Shown: one piece after another, positions 49,271-63,400 of the stretch | Position numbering within the stretch: the first letter of the stretch is position 1 | Layout: every line of letters begins with the position of its first letter | Assembly (NCBI GenBank): GCA_035079385.1 | Contig: JAVHKY010000028.1 | Location: forward strand, 1,612,001 to 1,676,000 | Reading direction: 5' to 3' | Origin: Aspidiotus rigidus | Taxonomy: Eukaryota; Arthropoda; Insecta; Hemiptera; Diaspididae | Length of the DNA: 64,000 nt | Translations under genes and position numbers: made by a program | The notes under the pieces: generated by a model | The model's database searches: none | What the model was told of the DNA's origin: nothing | Seen by the model: only the letters and a program-made list of their open reading frames with translations

Positions 49271-49417
49271 TTCCCACCTCAATTATCACCAACTCTTCTT
49301 AGTACCCTACGCCGAGCTGATGACCCTTAGAATAGTTTGAAAGTTTGTATAGTGAAAAAGAATTTGAACAACTGAAGAATTTTCTCTGAAATATAGTTGG
49401 ATAAAGCGACCTGTTAC

Positions 49418-49790
49418 ACATTATGAACAAATTTTATAATTTTGGAATGAACATGAACTATAGAAGGTATTTCTAGAAGTATTTTCAACACTCAATACTA
49501 TACCATTTACCGTTTTTCAATATTGTGTAATACTCATGTTTATTTCCCGCGCTCCAACGCGATAGGCAAGTGTACCTTCCCGCGGGTTAAAAGATACACG
49601 TTACGCGTCGCAACAATCCGCGGTAACTAAACATACGTATTGCACAATAATCAGAGGTAATATCGAAAAACGGTAAATGGCCTGGTAATCAGTGTCGAAA
49701 ATACTTCTAGAAATATCTTCTATAAATATCTTCTATAAATAATTCACGACCATTCCAAAAGTTTGAAATTTGTTCATGTGTGTTATCAGT
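49418..49790. mobile_element. Hairpin element (~370 bp)
   Basis: Arms of about 130 bp pair: left ATGAACAAATTTTATAATTT and TTTCTAGAAGTATTTTC, inner CCATTTACCGTTTTTC with its complement GAAAAACGGTAAATGG. A GC-richer loop (CCCGCGCTCCAACGCG) lies between. It is non-coding. Confidence 0.85.
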
Positions 49791-49859
49791 AATACGAACT
49801 GCCCGTTTATTTAAGATTATCCTGTAAAACAGTTTACAATTTTTACCGACTTTCTGTAG

Positions 49860-52284
49860 AAAGGCTCTAGCCGGGTAAGGGAGGGAAAATGGCCTTGGTC
49901 GGAAAATATTTCAAATGTCCGTCAAAATGTTGTCCCCAATGAGAAAACTCGAAATCCGAAAAATTGGATCCATCCGCTCACCCACATGGGCTGCAGAGTG
50001 ATTTTTAGACCTAAAATCCAAATGGCTATATCTTAGACCATAATGATCGCACAGCAATGAAACTTGAGGACATTTTAGTATATGTAAACGTCCATCCATG
50101 GTATTTTTTTCAAAAAAAAAACCATTTATATTTTCCCTAGTTTCTAGCTATAACAAAACTTCAAACTCGAATAAAAAAAAAATCGGGGGGGGGGAGGCAC
50201 CTGGGAAAAATCATTCATTTGAATCGCCATACCCTCTACTACAACATAAATGAGTACCATAGTCCTCGGTGAGGTGCAACATTCCCAAAAAAATCAATAT
50301 TTAATGAATTTCTGTGATTTTTCCGTGAATAGCGGGGTGAACTATGACTGCTACCGCAATAGACCGCGAGAAATCAATGGTCAATGTTCGAGGTGAAAAA
50401 TACGCACTCCTCCATGAGATAAAATGGGAATGTTGATAGACCAAAAATATAGATGATTGTCTTCTTGTGTCTCGGAAAAGGATTCCTCCACATCATACGA
50501 GTGCACGGCTATCAGTAACACAATTTGTACCGCTGCGACTCGAGGGGGGAAAAGTAACACATGAATCAAAGTGGCGGGTGTGTATCTTTGATTTTTTAAT
50601 ATTTTCAGAGCGTCCCAACGACTGGAGAATTTTTTTCAATTTTTTTTAAACTCGGCGTCAGTGTTCTTAAAAGAATCGACCATACCAATGAGCGTCTGGA
50701 GAATTTATTGAATATTTTTTTTGAAATAGGGATGTATTTACTCAAAAATTGACCTTATTGATAAATAGAATATAAAAATCACGATTCTCCAAGTTCAAAT
50801 AGCAGATATTTTCATTTTTCCATTTTCAGAATATTCCAGCGACTGAAGAATTTCTGGACTATTTTTTTTCAAACTCGGCGGAGGTTTTAACATAAGATTT
50901 GGCCTTTTTGATGAAAAACATACTCTCCATGTTGAAAAAGTTGATTTTCTGGATTTGGTATTATTTCTAGATCGTTCCAGCGACTGGAGAATTTATTGAC
51001 TATTTTTTTCCAACTCGGCGGATGTATTTACATAAGAATTGACCTTGTTGATAACAGAATGAAAAATCACGGTTTTCCATGTTAGAAAAGTGGATCACCT
51101 GGATTTTTTACTATTTCCAGGGCATCCCAGAAACTGGAGAATTTTTTGACTATTTTTTTTCAAACTCAGCGAACATGTTTACATAAGAATTAAACGAATT
51201 GTGGAATGAAATACCAAAACTCACGATTCTCCAGGGTAAAAAATTGGATGTTCTCAATTATTTGTCCTTTCCAGACCATTACAGCGGCTGGAGAATTTTT
51301 TGACCATTTTTTTCAAACTTGGCGTACATGTTTACTTAGGAATTGAACGAATTGATGAATGAAATACCAAAACTCACGGTCCTCCAGGGTGAAAAAGTGG
51401 ATTTTCTCTAATTTTTGTCATTTCCAGAAAGTTCCAGCGACTGGAGAATTTATTGACCATTTTTTTCAAACTCGCCGAACATGTTTACGTAAGAACTGAC
51501 TTATTTGATGAATGAAATACCAAAACTCACGGTCCTCCAGGGTGAAAAAGTGGATTTTCTCACTTCTCTTCTATTTTCCGACTGTTCCAGCGACTGGAGA
51601 ATTTTTCAACTATTTTTCTCAATCTAACGTACTCCACCTAATCGGTGGACGTGTTTACATAAGAATTGACCAAATCGATAAACGAAATATTAAAATATGT
51701 TTTTGGTCTATCAATATTCCCGTTTCATCTCATGGAGGAGTGCGTATTTTTCACCTCGAACATTGACCATTGATTTCTCGCGGTCTATTGCGGTAGCAGT
51801 CATAGTTCACCCCGCTATTCATGGAAAAATCACAGAAATTCATTAAATATTGATTTTTTTGGGAATGTCGCACCTCACCGAGGACTATGGTACTTATGTA
51901 TGTTGTAGTAGAGGTATGGCGCTTAAAATGAATGATTTTCCCCAGGTGTCCACCCCCCCGATTTTTTTTTTTATTCGAGTTTGAAGTTTTGTTATAGCTA
52001 GAAACTAGGAAAAATATGAATGTTTTTTTTTTGAAAAAAATACCATCGATGAACGTTTACATATGCTAAAATGTCCTCAAGTTTCATTGCTGTGCGATCA
52101 TTATTGGCTGAAATATAGCCATTTGGATTTTAGGCCTAAAAATCACTCTGCAGCCCATGTGGGTGAGCGGATGGATCCAATTTTTTGGATTTCGAGTCTT
52201 CTCATTCGGGACAACATTTTGACGGACATTTGAAACATTTTCCTACCAAGGCCACCCCCCCCCCCTTACCCGGCTAGAGCCTTT
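49860..52284. mobile_element. Giant fold-back element, copy B (2.4 kb)
   Basis: It has the same TIR (AAAGGCTCTAGCCGGGTAAG and complement) and the same central block as copy A (50455-50815 matches 1730-2090 with few differences). It keeps the right-hand tandem array with at least six ~150-bp units (TCCAGCGACTGGAGAATTT at about 50834, 50973, 51431 and 51587) but has lost the left one. The arms of about 590-650 bp are nearly identical to copy A, pointing to recent activity or gene conversion. Confidence 0.85.
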
Positions 52285-52509
52285 GTACGCGCTTCTCCTC
52301 CAAGACTACTGGGTGGATTTTCTTGAAACTTAGCCAAGTTATAGTGTTATATCTGAAGTTGTGCACCTGCATTTTTTTGACGATCGGGTGAGTAGATCTT
52401 GAAATATACTCAATTTGAAAACGAATTCCTCCTCCTATAACTCTAATATGGTCTCTTATAATTTTCTCATATGTTAAACTTGATGGTGTTATTAAGTTTA
52501 AATGCGGGA

Positions 52510-53210
52510 ACCCTATTTGATCGTTGGGGGAATGAAGATGTTGTGGACCGATAGAGAGTCGCCTGATAGAGCTTCTATGTGATTTAAAAAAACGAGCAAG
52601 GAATTGCCGAGCGAGGCTAGTTTGCGACAGGAAAAGATATGTTGATTGATTGGGGAGGGGGTATCAGGGTCACAATGAGGGTGTGAAGGAGGCATAAGGT
52701 GAGTGATGAGATGGGCGTATGTGTGTGAGTCTGGAATGAGTGATTCTGAGGTTAGTGATGATCATTTCATCTCTGCGAGTGACTTGATTTGAGAAGCCTT
52801 GACGGATGGGAAAATTTTTATTTGAGGTTAGACCAATGAGGGAACCAGGCATAGATGATGTATTCGTTAATGCGTCTGGAAAGTTCGCTGATGGGTGATT
52901 GGTTGCCTGTTTGGCTGCTTTGTCGACTTTTTCGTTCCTTGGGATACTCTTGTGGCCAGGTACCCACCAAATGAAGAATATTAAAATAGAATTGGCATAA
53001 GAAGGTGGCGATGAGAGCGTGAATACAATTTATGAGAGGATGAAGAGAAGAGTGTTTGGGGGAAATATTAAATGATGCTATAGAGAATCGGAGATGATCA
53101 AGAATAGATGGTGAGTGTGTGTGTGTCTTATTGAGAGAACGATTTATAGAATAAGTTGGAGTGCTGAAGTTAAGGTATAAGCGCATGCTTAATTCCGGGT
53201 AGACGAGGAG
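52510..53210 (-). mobile_element. LINE 3' fragment: RNase H end and Cys/His tail
   Basis: Minus-strand frames read HLVGTWPQEYPKERK with a shift (compare RNase H 'WVPGHVGIPGNEKVDKAAK'), TGNQSPISELS, then ITNLRITHSRLTH and HCDPDTPSPINQHIFSCRKL. These are the typical 'R.GHSRLTH....PPPCPHC...TV.HIL..CP' tail of I/R1-group LINEs. It is frameshifted. Confidence 0.7.
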
Positions 53211-53286
53211 AAAGTCGTATGTTGCTTACGCGATTTTTCTATTCATTCCTTCGTAAGAGATTCTATAAAAATTCTTTTGAAGTAGA

Positions 53287-53446
53287 CAAATAATCGTTAA
53301 ATAAGTACTTACTTACATATTTCGGGTAAGGAACCAGGAGAACAATAATCGTTAAATAAGTACATACTTAAATATAATTCGGGGAAGGAACCAAGAAAAC
53401 AATAATCGTTAAATAAGTACTTACATATTTAGGGAAGAAACCAGGA
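53287..53446. repeat. 55-57-bp tandem repeat, three copies
   Basis: Units begin AATAATCGTTAAATAAGTAC at 53289, 53344 and 53401 and end GGAACCAGGA or similar. It lies ~870 bp upstream of the PPAT start codon. Confidence 0.85.
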
Positions 53447-53449
53447 TAG

Positions 53450-54239
53450 AGAGAGTTTTTGTAACACTTTTTAACGCACTGTAAATACGCGCGGCGTCCG
53501 TCGAGTCGAATTCCGTTCTTATTTTAGGTACTAGAAACACCCCGTCGTGTAAACCTTAATCATCTACCCTAAAATCGAGAATGGACGTGACTAACCTTGT
53601 ATTTTCGTGTCTACGTAGGCTACACATTTCATCGGTCGAACTAATACACTGAGAAGTGCATTCCACAGTGTTTAGAGAGAAGACTTCGTTTTGCCACTCT
53701 TTCTTGTCATGTCTAGGTATACTTGGGATGCAATTCGCCAGAAAATGTGCTTCAGATAATATTTTTGGAGGTGAGTGAAGATGTAGATAAGTACCTATCT
53801 TATTTATAAATAATTTTATCTCACGTACGACCTGACTTTCTTTCATGAATTGTAATTCGATGAATCCGTCACTTCTATCGTGCAATAAATAATTTTTAGA
53901 ACATTTGGTATCAAAAACTAGAAAAATTCATTTTATTCTTTTTCGGCGAAATGTACTTACATTGCAACAAATTAGAATATTCTAGTACGTGTAGATGAGG
54001 GAGTGCGTTCGAATCCATTTATTGCGAACTCGTGTTAGGTATCGATTACATAAAATTAAGATAAGAAAACCTAACTCAATGAGTATAGATAGCTCTGTTG
54101 ATTCAAAAGATACGTCAGTTGCATCACGTACCTACATTCTACAATAATCCTAGAGCATTCACGTACGCTACTCGTGATTATCATACCGTATTATATTGCG
54201 TTAAATTATACTTCGGATCACTGTGAATTTCGCCACAGG
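53450..54239. other. PPAT 5' flank
   Basis: This is an AT-rich flank with a small CpG-rich island (TACGCGCGGCGTCCGTCGAG near 53486). A splice-acceptor-like CCACAG ends at 54239, so a 5' non-coding exon may lie further left. No promoter motif can be assigned with confidence. Confidence 0.35.
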
Positions 54240-54315
54240 TTAATTATTGCGAAATTATTTTCGTTTATTCTTTGAAGAGTGCCGTGATAAGAAGGATATA
54301 CTTAGGTGCATCAGA

Positions 54316-54479
54316 ATGGAGGCTGACACTCCCGAAGAAAGGATAGATTCTACCAGAACGTCGGACACCGGTTTAACTCACGAATGCGGTCTCTTTGGTT
54401 GTGTGGCGACGGGTGCATGGCCTTCAAAAGTGGACGTTCCTCAGGTCATCTGCTTAGGATTGGTCGCACTACAGCACAG
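54316..54479 (+). CDS. PPAT: PPAT coding exon 1
   Basis: It begins [12 protein letters not shown] and contains [15 protein letters not shown] and [11 protein letters not shown]. Maturation is expected before the Cys of ECG. The donor is GTAAGT. An upstream in-frame TTG (54247) is not a likely start. Confidence 0.93.
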
Positions 54480-57400
54480 GTAAGTAATTTAAATTGGTAT
54501 AAGATTGATCATTCTATACAATAGTCTACCTAATACGAGTGGTATATTTTTGATAGAAATGAGCGTTGAAATTCGATAAGGGATGAAGTTGTTATGAAAG
54601 TTGATTTGAATGAATTTCTTTAATCGGGCTACTGGCTTTAACAATTAAATGAATGAATCGAAAAACTATATTTTCCGCTTCATCCGCGTTATTTAATTCC
54701 ATAAACGTTTTTCGATGTAATTTCTAAAACGCACAATTTTCTTTATCAGAAGCAAACGATGACTCTTTAATATTAAGGGCAGAGTTCAAATCTCTTCCGA
54801 AATAATATTAGAAATTTTTATCGAAATATCGCATGACGTCTGCGAGGATTAATATTCAGTATTTTTCTTTTTTTTTTTTTTATCTTCTTTTTCACTATAA
54901 AGTTCACCGTTCCAACATCTCTTGCTCTTATTTAATATACGTATTAAAATGTATTTAAAATATCAAAGTAATTTGTATCAGACGAAAATCAAGCCTAGCT
55001 AGGTAGGACTACATGTTTGTAATTTGAAATAAGTCGTACAGGGCCAACTATGCAAACAACTAAGTGAATATTTTTTTGTTTTTATTTTACAGAGGACAAG
55101 AAAGCGCTGGTATTGTAACTAGTTCTGGAAACGATACGGAAAATTTCAAAATCAAAAAAGGAATGGGACTGATTAGCAATATTTTCAATGACGAATCTAT
55201 GAAACAGTTAAAAGGTAAATAAGCCATGAATATTGTGTTTTTTCTTTTTTTCTTATTATTTTTTTATTCAAAATGTCTAGTAGTAAAATGAAAAACCGAA
55301 ATTTCATTTGTGCGAGGACACTTTTACTAAATAAATGAAGTAAACATTGGCGTTCCCGCACAGTTTTTATTTTGAAACACGATTTATCGAACTCAGTCGT
55401 GTTTTAAATGAAGACTTAAACGGGAGTACTTGATTTATCGAATAAAATAAAAAGAAGAAAAGCTTTTTCTCTCTGCTCGAAATGTTACCCATTTAAAATA
55501 ATGAATTTCGATTATTTTTTTTTGCGTGAAGAGCCCTTCTTCTTTTTGAAATTTATTCTGATCGTCATGAGAAATACTAGAAAATTGGATACATTTTTCT
55601 GTTCAAGAATATATTTCACTGCCTGAGTCCCCGGTGAGAGGACACAATTCACGTACCGAATTATATTTATTTTTCGAGTTACTCATCCCTTTTGATACCT
55701 ACGTTTTCTATGCTTTTTCCGAATAAAATTATAAATCAAACGCAGTGTATTATTTGAATATCGCTGATAATCATAAAACTTGTCTCTACGAGTGAAATCG
55801 GAAGTGTAATGACGTATTCAACTTATAACTTAAAAGTCATTTTGAGTCAATATTATTTTTCTTGTAAGACGTGCGTTTTCATTGGTATATAAACCACCCT
55901 GAATTAGTTTCATTTTTTTTTCTTTTTTTTCTATCAATCATAAACCATGCGATAAATCAAAGTTCGTTGTTTTACATAATGTTCTTCAGAACCTTTGGTT
56001 TCAAAGTCCAAAAAGTAATCTGTGGTAAATAACATTGTGTACCTACTTAATTATCCTATTTACCTTCGACTTTAGGAGCAGATATTCAGATAAGTATAGT
56101 TCGATAGGATGCGAAATGAGGTTATAAGGAAATTTCTCTAAAAAGCGCATTTCTTATCAGTTTTGTTTGTCACGGATGCACTGCACAGTGGTATTCCATA
56201 AAAAAAATATCTGATCATTTGACTTCAACAACAACCACTCTATTTATTCGATGATACAATGAAAAAGTCGTAACTGTGTATTTTCGTTGTTCAATCATCT
56301 TATCTGTTCTTTTAATACTCACCTACATCGCATACAAAGCGTTAAAGACTATTCGATAACAGTTTCATAGTTAATACGAATCACAATTCATGTTGTTTGC
56401 ATCCTAATATAGGATACCTAGCGCTAATTTTCTTCATTTTTTATTGTGATTGAAGACGCGATGAGAAAAAATGCGCGTGGAATGAACCTAGACCCAAATA
56501 GAATATTTTCTTGCAACATAAGTACAGAAATCGGATGTTTGAATTCGACGTAGGGAATTAAGTGCATTCGTCAATCCATTCTAAAAAACTAGGTTGGCCT
56601 ATATAGTTGTCGTTTTATTTTTTGGTTCGATACTCGGTCAAATTTTACAGGGAACCAGTTTTTTCGAGAGGGGGGTTCGGAATAAACGTGTGCCGACCGA
56701 CGTCCGGCAAAGCTTGGAACTCGAAAATTTTTCATGTGTCCTTCTAAGTTCCCCTCCTATCATATACTGGGTGGTCCAAAAATATGACTAAATTTGTTGT
56801 AGCACAAAAACGTGAAACGTTAGATGTAAACTTCAAATCTACAAAATTTGTATCTCAATCTTATCTTCACGCCTCTACCCAACCTGCTGTGACTTTTTTG
56901 AACCGAGTTTTCGACCAAAATGTGCCCAAAATTGACTAATTTACCAAGGTTTTCAAAATAAGGAACTGAAAATTCCCCCGATTTCAAGCTTCATGGTTAT
57001 TTCAGATATTATTTCGGAATCAGCGTCGAATTTCATTTTCAAATCAAGTAAAATACGGAAGTTTGAATAATTTTTAATTTTTGGAAAATTTAGCGAGTTG
57101 TTCAAATTTTAGCGTAATATTTTGGTCCATGATTAGGCTTAGAAAAGTCGTAGAAAGTTGTGTAAGGGCGCAAATTGAAGATAAAATTCAGATACAAATT
57201 TCGTAAATTTGAAGTTTACGTCTAACATCTCGCATTTTTGCGCTACAACAAATTTAGTTCAATTCCCCATTTAACTGTTAACATCATTTTGGGCTACCCA
57301 GTTAGCTCCAAAGTCCAAGTCTCTGACGTCACAGTTTGATGACGTCATAGGTCAGCCTTGTGACGTCACAATCGGATGACGTCATCGTTCAGTTTTTTCC

Positions 57401-60400
57401 AAGTTCCCTCCTCATTCCTATATTGCTCCAAAGTCCGGCCCTGTGACGTCACAATTTGATTGAAGTCATAGGTCAGCCTTGTGACGTTAGGGAGCTCGAG
57501 AGCATCAGGTAAAATGGACATCCATTTTGTTTGTAACTTACTTTTTAGCAGATGGCCTCTCTACTGACTTTATTTTTGGAAAGCAAACACTCGACGGCGC
57601 GGTTAGTGGCTCTGTGTCAATTATGATGGAAAAATCACACGGAGCCGCCAGCCACGCCGTCGAGTTTATGTTTTCTAAGAAAACAGTCAGTAGAGAAGCC
57701 GTCAGCTGAAAAGAAAGTTACAAACATAATGGTTGTCTATTTTACCCGCTCTCAAGCTTTTTTAGATCCCACGTGCCCCATAAAACGGGTTCCTTGCCAT
57801 CCTCGTTCAACTCCGTTAAAGAACCCGTGAGTTTTTTTTAAATTCTCACTTTCAAAAAAATGTTACCACAAGCAAACCTTTTCTCAAAAATACTTTTCAT
57901 ACACTCATGATCAGAAGAATTTGCATGATTAATTGTCGCACTCGTTTCATTAATTACGTTATTTAGGCAGTGAAAATAGGCCTCCTGTATATCCCAAACT
58001 CATGATGACTATGTGAGATGGAGATAGTTAGATCCAGAAAGTTTATTTTATTACCACCGACGCGACCTCAACAGTAAACTGTTTGCGCATTGAGACCAAA
58101 AGCTTCTCTACCTGAGGGAGGGTGCCGACCCATAAAGAAAGCTCATCGTCGACGTAGCGATACCAATATTCGACGTTCTCTACGAGATTATGTTTTAAAT
58201 TAAATATTTTGTTTTCAAAATGTCACGTGAATATCTCCATAACCAAAGGGGCACGGGGGGAGCTCATTGACGCAACTTTATCAGCACAAAGGACAAAAAT
58301 TTGCAAAAATTAGGAATGAGAAGAGCCATATAATCTACTGAAGCAGGAACCGATATCTGAGCCTCCAACAAGGACTCCTCCATGATCGTGGAAAGCAGTG
58401 GGACTTTGAGAAATAAACCCTTTACCTCAAATGAGACCAGTGAATACCAGAAAGAGGAGGATCAGATCAGTGGAGTTTGTTAACAAGAAACTAGAGTGAA
58501 ACTCGGAGTTGGCCCTAAACTTGAGTATTTAGCCAGACCATAAGTGGGTGAGGGTACGAATGATACAATGGGGCCGCATAGGTGTCCTCAAATCTCCTTG
58601 CCAGCTTTTTCCTCTTCTTGGGGCGGAGGGAGGGAGTGTTCTAACCTTTGCCCAACTTCCAGCTGAGTAGGGTTCATAACTCGCGAATAGAATTGACGAT
58701 TTGATGAAAGGGGTGAGTTTTGAAGAGTGTAAGCTTTGTTTTTCAGCTGAAGTCTATTAACACAACACAATTCCTTCATAAAATTTAACAACTGGTCCAA
58801 CTCCGATGACAGAAGAGATTATGAGTCATATAAGTTAATCTAGATATTACATTCTGTTTCCCGTGCCGTTTCCGGAGCTCCATTCGAATCTAGCGATTAT
58901 TGATGCATTGTTTTTTCGTATCTTGTTCTGGAGACTGAAAAACTCTATCCCCAAAATGAGAGAGTGGGGTTTATGAGCTTGATGCGGTCTACATTAAGAG
59001 GCTGAACGTTGTTTCGTAGATATTGAAGCTTTCGAGAGAAAAAAGGAAGGAAAAATCTGCCTTTGCCAAACACCTCATAAGAATACCATCGTCTCTCCCC
59101 ACCACAAGACAGACAAGAGAAAGAGGCGGTTAGCTTTAGATCAGTGTTTCTCAACCGGAGTGCCGCGGTACATCACTGTTCCGGAAGCCCGCCTCAGGTG
59201 TGCCGCAAAAGTTTTATCAAAAACATGAATTAACATGAACTAAAAAAAGAATTGCCATTTTTTTTCTTATAATTTGACAAAAATGTTATTATTTTAATTA
59301 AATAAATTAAAAATATTCTATTAATATAAATAAATATTTTCCAATTAGATAATTTTCTAAAACAAAAATAATTTCAATTCTTAGTACAAAGTAATTTTTT
59401 GAAATTCAATTTATTAATTTGAATAAGGAAATAAATTTAAATAATTAAATCGTTAATTATATCTTTAAGGATAACAGGATGATTAAATAAAATATTTTTA
59501 ATTTGTTACCTCGATGTTGAATTAATAAAATTATATTAAAAGAATTTATATAATTTAGTCTGTAGTTCTACTTAATTGATTAGTGATACAATCTATTTTA
59601 ATATTAATTGATGGCAATGTTCATGAATGAATTACATGTAGGTTTGAATGGAATACCCAGACGATATATTATTTTCTCTGATTTTATTATACTGCATTTT
59701 GAAATAATTTATCAACAAAAAATTATAAAATAAAAAAATTCTATTAATAATTATAGACAAAAATTTCTCATTTAAAAAATACAATATCAAATTAATTAAA
59801 TGAATTTCTAATAATAATTGATATTTGATATCAATTAAAAATTAAAATTAAAAATAAAGCTAATAGTTTGTTATTAAACTCATAATTTAAGAATCAAACT
59901 TTTCAAAAGCAATTAAAAATTAAATTTCAAATTTAAAAATTAATATCCTGCATACATAATCTGAAAATTATAAAAGTTATACTTGAAGAAATAAGATGAT
60001 TAGATTTATTAATGATATAAAAAAATTCAATTTAAATGTAATTAAATAGAAATTTTTACTAAAAAGTAAATATTGAAATATTTATTTCAATAACATAAAT
60101 AAAATGAATTGTGTATTTTGTATTTAATTTAATTAATATAAATTAAATTTATAATTTATTTATTAATAATGATTTTAATTTTTATTATAATCAAAATATT
60201 AACCATCAATTTTTTTTAATATTAATTATTTAATTTTTTTAAAATCATTTTTTAATACTTTTTTTATCAATATTGATATTTTTGTTTTTGTTTTAAATTT
60301 AAATTAATTATTCCAATAATGAAATCACTCGAAAAAGTAATCATAAGCACTATCTGGCCGATGTGTTTCAATTCTTGAATGATGTCAGTTCCAGTTATGA

Positions 60401-63400
60401 TTACTTAAACTTGAGTCAAAACCTTCACTCACTGCCATGAAAATCAAGAACATTCTGCAACTTGGTCAAAAATACAGATTATATCTTATGTTTCCTCATA
60501 AATTTCGGAATTAGAAGAGCCCAAAGGGTTTCCAGTAAATGCAGGAAATATTCAGACACTTTTGCGTATTTTGGCGGCAAAATTTTTTTGAGTCCCGGTG
60601 GAAGATCAAAGCTCTTGTTTTCCGGAACCGTAGAATAGAGAAAGAAGGGTGAGGCCTCATATAGCTATCTTGAAGGCCACAAATTCTGAAATTAGGAGGA
60701 GGAATTTAGTAGAGACATAAAAATGTCAAAACGCACAAAAATTTTTGATTTCTGGAAATGCTGTGCCGCGATATGAGAAAGGTTGAGAAACACTGCTTTA
60801 GATCATTGAAATTTTGAAAAACGAGAATTGAACAACGTGCTGATACACAGCTTTCTCCAAGTCTTTCTCCATTCACATGAAGCTCGGAGATCGGAATTTT
60901 TTCAATCTCCCCTCCTCCTATCCTAAAATAAATGGTCAAGATTATTTCAAGTTTCTTACCCCTGATGGTCATAATTCTTTCAAGTCCCTGAAGTAGGTCG
61001 GAGCCCATTCTCCTTCTCCCTCTTAAACCCTTGATATGTTGGAGGGACACCGGAGAGCTTTCCTTAATAAGGTCCCGTAATACAAACTTTCTGTTGAAAG
61101 TTTTTGTACAAAGTATAGATGAGGTATCGTGAATTAAAATTTTTTTCTGCCGTCATCCTTTTAAAGCAGAAGATTGAAGACGTAAATCTGCAACGAATAA
61201 AAAGTAGGTAATCAAATCATGACCTTTCTTAAGCTCAGTTTTAGTAGATATTCGGCAAATATCGACCAGTTAGTCACTTTCTCCTTCTGTTCATCGCAAG
61301 GTATTTTGGACAAAATAAAAAGATATCCAGATCTCTTTTTAAATTTATTCCAGTTAACCTTTCAACACCGGCTCATCGAAGAACGCTCCTAATATTTCAT
61401 ATTAATTCTTCATTTTTTGTAGGAAATTTGGGCATTGGCCATACTCGATACTCAACTACTGCCGGTTCCTCGGAGGTCAATTGCCAACCGTTTGTAGTAC
61501 ACACGTATCACGGAGCTCTCGCCATTGCTCATAACGGAGAAATCGTGAATGCGCACGCACTTCGTGAAAAGGTAAGCGTTAAGCAAATTTCCACCGTTTT
61601 CAATGAAGGAGTCAAACAACCCACGCATTTTGTGGGTTCATTAGCAGACGTCCAGATACCCTTACAAAATGTTTTCATTCCAAAAAAACTATACCAACTA
61701 ATTCGAAACCATAGTACGAGCCATAGGCGGCAACTTTAGGGGTGCTCCAGGGCTCGAGCACCCCTTGGGAAATCTCAGAGGTGGAAACACGTGCGTGCGA
61801 GGCGCGAAATTTTTTGCCCGTACCCCTCTAAATTCACTTTGAGCACCCCTCGGGAAAATTGTAAGTTGCCGCCTACGAGCGTTCTGTGATCTCTAGGGGA
61901 AATGTTAAAAAGCCGTATCATCTTTGCTGAATCTTGTTTTGTTTCTCAAAAGGGCTGAGAAGTTTTAGCAAGGTTGAGCACCCCTCGACAAAGCCAGAGC
62001 TTGGTCAACACTATACAATTTTTCTAACGATAATGACGCACTCAAAATCTTATTTGCTCGCAGGTCCTGTCTCGCGGCGTCGGGTTATCAACTCAATCAG
62101 ACAGTGAACTGATTACGCAAGCTCTGTGTCTGAATCCGCCCGATGACGAACACTTTCCCGAAGGTCCGAACTGGCCGGCGCGTATTAAGCATTTGATGCG
62201 ACTTACACCACTCTCGTATTCATTAATTATGATGGAAAGAGATCGCATTTACGGAGTACGCGATCCGTACGGCAATCGACCCCTATGTATAGGCAAAATT
62301 GTGCAAATGGACGGACAGAGTAACTAACCCGATTAAATACGTAAGGTTGCCGCACTCACTGGTAACGAATGTTGAATTTTTTCTCTTTTCAAAATAGACA
62401 ACGGAGCAGAGCCGGAGGCATGGGTCATCGCTTCGGAATCTTGTACATTCTTGTCTATCGGTGCAAAATATGTGCGCGAAATTTTACCCGGTGAAATTGT
62501 CGAAATCACTAAACGAGGAGTGCAAAGCGTGTCCATCGTAGAGAGACCGGAAAATAGTCCATCAGCATTTTGTATATTCGAATATGTGTATTTTGCGAGG
62601 GCCGATTCCATTTTTGAAGGTCAGTCTCGCGTCCGTTTTTGTTCATGATTGTATTTCATTTCTAGAAAAGACAATTTGCAGGTAGAGTTAAGTCGAAGAT
62701 TCGTCCCTTTTTTCTCTCTTTACTTTTCTCGTCTATAAAGAATCGACCGATGAAATGAAATATCGGAGCTCTTATACTTATTACCGTAGCCTAGCATCAT
62801 GTTAATTTGTAGGCCAAGACATCATCGTCACCTTACATCCTTTCTTCATCGACTCTTGAAGAACCGCACTAGGTCACCATCAGCATGAGCGATATCCAAG
62901 TCCTCCAAATTACATTGGCGATTCTATAAATACTTCTCGTTACCTACACGTTTTCAAACCCCTTGCTTGGATTTTATTTTTCAGGTCAGATGGTCTACTC
63001 GGTACGTCAACAATGCGGTAAAGAACTTGCTAAGGAGACCTACGTACACGCAGATATTGTCAGCTCAGTTCCAGAATCTGGCACGGCAGCAGCATTGGGA
63101 TTTTCGAAAGAAGTAATTGTCATTAACTTTTGCGTGTTTTTTTTTTTGCAATCGTGAATACCTACCTAACGAGCATGCTATTCATTTATATTTATTTCGT
63201 ATGACAAAAACAGTCGGGAATCCCTTTTGCCGAAGTTCTTTGTAAGAACAGATATGTCGGTAGAACATTCATCCAACCTAGTACCAGACTACGTAAACTT
63301 GGAGTGGCCAAGAAGTTCGGTGTTCTGGCCGATAACGTCAGAGGTAAATCGGTTATCTTGATCGACGATTCGATCGTACGAGGAAATACGATTGGACAAA

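Larger units (their letters stand above)
47790..49330 (+). mobile_element. LINE 3' region: RNase H start and duplicated Cys-rich tail
   Basis: At 47810-48000 the plus strand reads CFIDGSKSGPKFGYAYSIQG and later LHLHGRTE (frame broken), an RNase H-domain start as in I/R1-group LINEs (DGSK..G.G.A..). Downstream, the zinc-knuckle-like tail (PPICRYC..., TTFLVSQRS) is present twice in tandem. It is related to the minus-strand copies at 52510-53210 and 17300-18330. Confidence 0.55.

Noticed and set aside
53556..53885. 109-residue minus-strand frame upstream of PPAT
   Set aside because: No recognisable domain. It may be chance or a very diverged gene; it is not supported.
54247..54483. PPAT start at an upstream TTG
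   Set aside because: It is a non-ATG start just downstream of a splice-acceptor-like CCACAG. The first in-frame ATG at 54316 gives a propeptide of reasonable length.
59460..59590. Bacterial endosymbiont 23S rRNA as source of the rRNA-like stretch
   Set aside because: The landmarks are spaced too closely and the composition is too AT-rich. A mitochondrial source also explains the neighbouring COI-like stretch. Not excluded without a search.
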